This document shows positions 63,379-64,000 of a DNA stretch of 64,000 nt, piece by piece. The stretch is from Quillaja saponaria (lineage: Eukaryota > Streptophyta > Magnoliopsida > Fabales > Quillajaceae): contig CM055607.1 of assembly GCA_029379385.1 (NCBI GenBank), positions 7,688,001 to 7,752,000 on the forward strand. Direction: 5' to 3'. Within the stretch, counting starts at the first letter, position 1. Each line of letters opens with the position of its first letter. Position numbers and translations under genes: made by a program. The notes under the pieces were generated by a model that saw nothing but the letters and a program-made list of their open reading frames with translations, was not told where the DNA came from and did not search any database.

Positions 63379-63904
63379 AATGATATGCTAAAGAATAAAT
63401 CATACAGATTGATACCAGGTGGAATGATAAACAAGATACTAATTGACGGAAACTAGAAAGGACTACAACATTTTCCCGTGAGGCCACCAAATTTACTACT
63501 TCAATTTCTTAGAAATGCTACTTAGAAGAGAAGGAAAAAAAATTTACTTCCTTTCTTTCTTCTTGCAAACTTTTTACTTCGCAAAATTATTTTTGGAATG
63601 CATTTCAAACACAAAGAACAACTCAAATTTGTAGATGAAAATCAAACCACAGTGGAAGTAGTAAAAAAGAACATTATTATAAGGCATTTTTACTTTTTCT
63701 AAAGTAAGCTTGATTGACCTTCTATTTACCAGCTTCACAAACACCAATATGCACACACTTCCTTGATCAAACAATGAAAACCATTAATTGCAATTAGACT
63801 TACTCTTTCAAAAATAAATCCAGGACCTACTGCTTCAGAGAAAGCAGTAAGACACTTCATAGCATGAGCACGGGTCTTAATATCTGCTACACGTTCGCTT
63901 ACAC
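40495..63904 (-). CDS. MOR1: MOR1/GEM1 microtubule polymerase (XMAP215/TOG family), C-terminal part, 5' end outside window
   Basis: Thirty-four minus-strand exons, all in phase, about 1333 codons: 63804-63904, 62878-62985, 62661-62766, 62501-62580, 62272-62421, 62073-62148, 61785-61909, 61587-61697, 61367-61516, 61167-61241, 61005-61086, 60799-60911, 60623-60718, 59381-59455, 59196-59291, 59006-59107, 58793-58894, 58471-58653, 58292-58403, 57985-58061, 57638-57717, 46004-46063, 45746-45872, 43879-44001, 43694-43771, 43439-43597, 43156-43314, 42390-42487, 42049-42205, 41850-41966, 41462-41557, 41239-41310, 40852-41134, 40495-40766. HEAT-type TOG sequence ([31 protein letters not shown]) is followed by the plant-specific C-terminus ([20 protein letters not shown]; end [14 protein letters not shown]). 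MOR1 promotes microtubule growth and organisation. The N-terminal TOG domains lie beyond 64000. One intron is 11.6 kb and transposon-filled, another holds a small hAT element, and one uses a GC donor. No stop interrupts the visible frame. Confidence 0.93.
44512..44542. repeat. 31-bp poly-A run in a MOR1 intron
   Basis: Uninterrupted run of 31 A. No target duplication or retroelement body is visible beside it, so it is recorded only as a homopolymer. Confidence 0.85.
47127..47157. repeat. Left end of the large hAT: target duplication plus terminal inverted repeat
   Basis: AGCATACC at 47127-47134 is the target-site duplication. The terminal inverted repeat starts at 47135 with CAAGGAACAAAGTTTCATTT and matches the other end at 20 of 23 positions. 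Confidence 0.92.
47387..50788 (-). pseudogene. hAT transposase (BED finger, DUF659, dimerisation domain), broken by two TGA codons
   Basis: Exons 49084-50788, 48847-48977, 48693-48768 and 47387-48612 join in phase to 3138 nt, 1046 codons. Near residue 43 a BED finger begins (CNFCGKQL ... KQHLAGG). DUF659 follows with [20 protein letters not shown], then [26 protein letters not shown], and the C-terminal EWW ... [20 protein letters not shown] dimerisation region. TGA codons stand at 50324-50326 (codon 155) and 48590-48592, each with open frame on both sides. After the dimerisation domain comes an unusually long tail of over 300 residues: an acidic run ([10 protein letters not shown]), Gly/Asn/Asp repeats, then a Ser/Tyr/Gly/Gln/Asn-rich stretch ending STAGWM. 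BED binds the transposon ends; DUF659 and the C-terminal region form the RNase H-like core and dimer interface. Confidence 0.88.
50813..52260. repeat. AT-rich tandem array inside the hAT element, unit about 340 bp
   Basis: A unit marked by AGGATAATGAATT, then AATAATTCATGTCTACTAAT and AAAACCTCATTGTTTATGC, recurs. The AGGATAAT marker starts at 50921, 51184, 51520 and 51866, spacings of 263, 336 and 346 bp; the first unit lacks the ACCTCATTG part. A degraded further copy reaches about 52260. The array lies directly upstream of the transposase ATG. Confidence 0.85.
52905..52937. repeat. Right end of the large hAT: terminal inverted repeat plus target duplication
   Basis: Read on the minus strand from 52929 the end is CAAGGAACAAAATTTCGTGT. 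The 8-bp duplication AGCATACC follows at 52930-52937, identical to the left copy. Confidence 0.92.
54480..56295. other. Non-LINE block separating two LINE segments
   Basis: LINE coding sequence stops near 56296, just after the [12 protein letters not shown] motif, and resumes near 54260-54480. The block between has no LINE motif. It contains GTATCC/GGATAC-rich sequences in inverted arrangement at 54940-54990 and 55550-55600, and a GC-richer part at 55980-56260 with a 60-codon minus-strand frame that I cannot assign. It may be one or more insertions or a replaced segment. No clear target duplication was found. Confidence 0.45.
56575..56609. repeat. C20-A15 homopolymer junction
   Basis: Twenty consecutive C are followed directly by fifteen A. 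It lies within the LINE. Such a tract is unstable and prone to sequencing error. Confidence 0.85.
59519..60603. mobile_element. 1.07-kb non-autonomous hAT element in a MOR1 intron
   Basis: The element runs from 59527 to 60595 and is flanked by an exact 8-bp duplication GGCATTTC (59519-59526 and 60596-60603). Both ends begin CAGTGTTGTCA as a terminal inverted repeat, continuing into GGCG/GGCGCC-rich subterminal sequence. No transposase is encoded. The right part has a TATTTAAG box and a CTCCAG/GTACAT donor-like site, which suggests an internal-deletion derivative that kept the promoter of a larger hAT. It belongs to a different hAT family from the 5.8-kb element, as the ends differ. Confidence 0.92.
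59963..60095. repeat. Short tandem repeat inside the 1.07-kb hAT element
   Basis: Three copies of a TGTAATTCACACTTT segment, the first two continuing into TTACTTTTC and pyrimidine runs, begin near 59967, 60034 and 60077, joined by (TTTTTC)n tracts. Confidence 0.75.
62039..62060. repeat. (AG)n microsatellite in a MOR1 intron
   Basis: About ten AG units next to the donor side of the exon at 62073-62148. Confidence 0.85.
63345..63375. repeat. (TA)n microsatellite in a MOR1 intron
   Basis: About 15 uninterrupted TA units in the 0.8-kb intron between the exons at 62878-62985 and 63804-63904. Confidence 0.9.
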
Positions 63905-64000
63905 CTATAAATAAGAAAACTTAACCAGATAAGCTTGAGTTTAGATAACACAATTAGTAATTCAGTATCACAAACAACAATGAAGTATCAAATTTCTCAG

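Overview
This is nuclear DNA of a flowering plant, most likely a woody core eudicot. The genes have many short exons with GT-AG introns, intergenic and intron DNA is AT-rich, and every recognisable protein is closest to a dicot family. No bacterial, organellar or viral gene is visible. Exon limits were read by eye from reading frame, splice signals and family conservation. Gene names rest on remembered families, not on a search.

Layout. (1) 0.85-6.34 kb, minus: an RZ-1 type RNA-binding protein (RRM plus CCHC zinc knuckle) with a 4.3 kb first intron. (2) 7.17-11.43 kb, minus: SPD1/Ycf45-like plastid P-loop NTPase with an R3H-type C-terminus, 9 exons. (3) 12.90-17.11 kb, minus: ACR9/ACR10-type ACT-repeat protein, 6 exons, with an in-frame TAA as the second codon of exon 4. 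(4) 17.90-20.90 kb, plus: P-class PPR protein sharing a divergent promoter with the ACR gene. (5) 23.96-26.43 kb, minus: small Gag1-like clamp (DUF4050) protein whose last intron holds a microRNA-like hairpin. (6) 29.87-34.65 kb, plus: serine carboxypeptidase-like protein of the SCPL48/49 group, 9 exons. (7) 36.23-39.27 kb, plus: small putative plastid protein of unknown function, 8 exons. (8) 40.50 kb to the right edge, minus: the C-terminal two thirds (34 exons) of MOR1/GEM1, the plant XMAP215-type TOG protein. Its 5' part lies beyond the window.

The accessory part is inside MOR1. One 11.6 kb intron (46064-57637) holds a decayed LINE (non-LTR retrotransposon), and into that LINE an about 5.8 kb hAT DNA transposon has inserted (47135-52929, perfect 8-bp target duplication). 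The hAT encodes a BED/DUF659/dimerisation transposase interrupted by two in-frame TGA codons. A second, 1.07 kb non-autonomous hAT element (59527-60595, perfect 8-bp duplication) lies in another MOR1 intron.

The genes are ordinary housekeeping genes (RNA binding, plastid development, amino-acid sensing, organelle RNA processing, proteolysis, microtubule polymerisation) and do not form an operon or pathway. The points most worth checking are the ACR nonsense codon with a possible in-frame splice rescue, the nested transposons with their structural peculiarities, and the intronic hairpin. I see no evidence for a new defence or multi-gene system.
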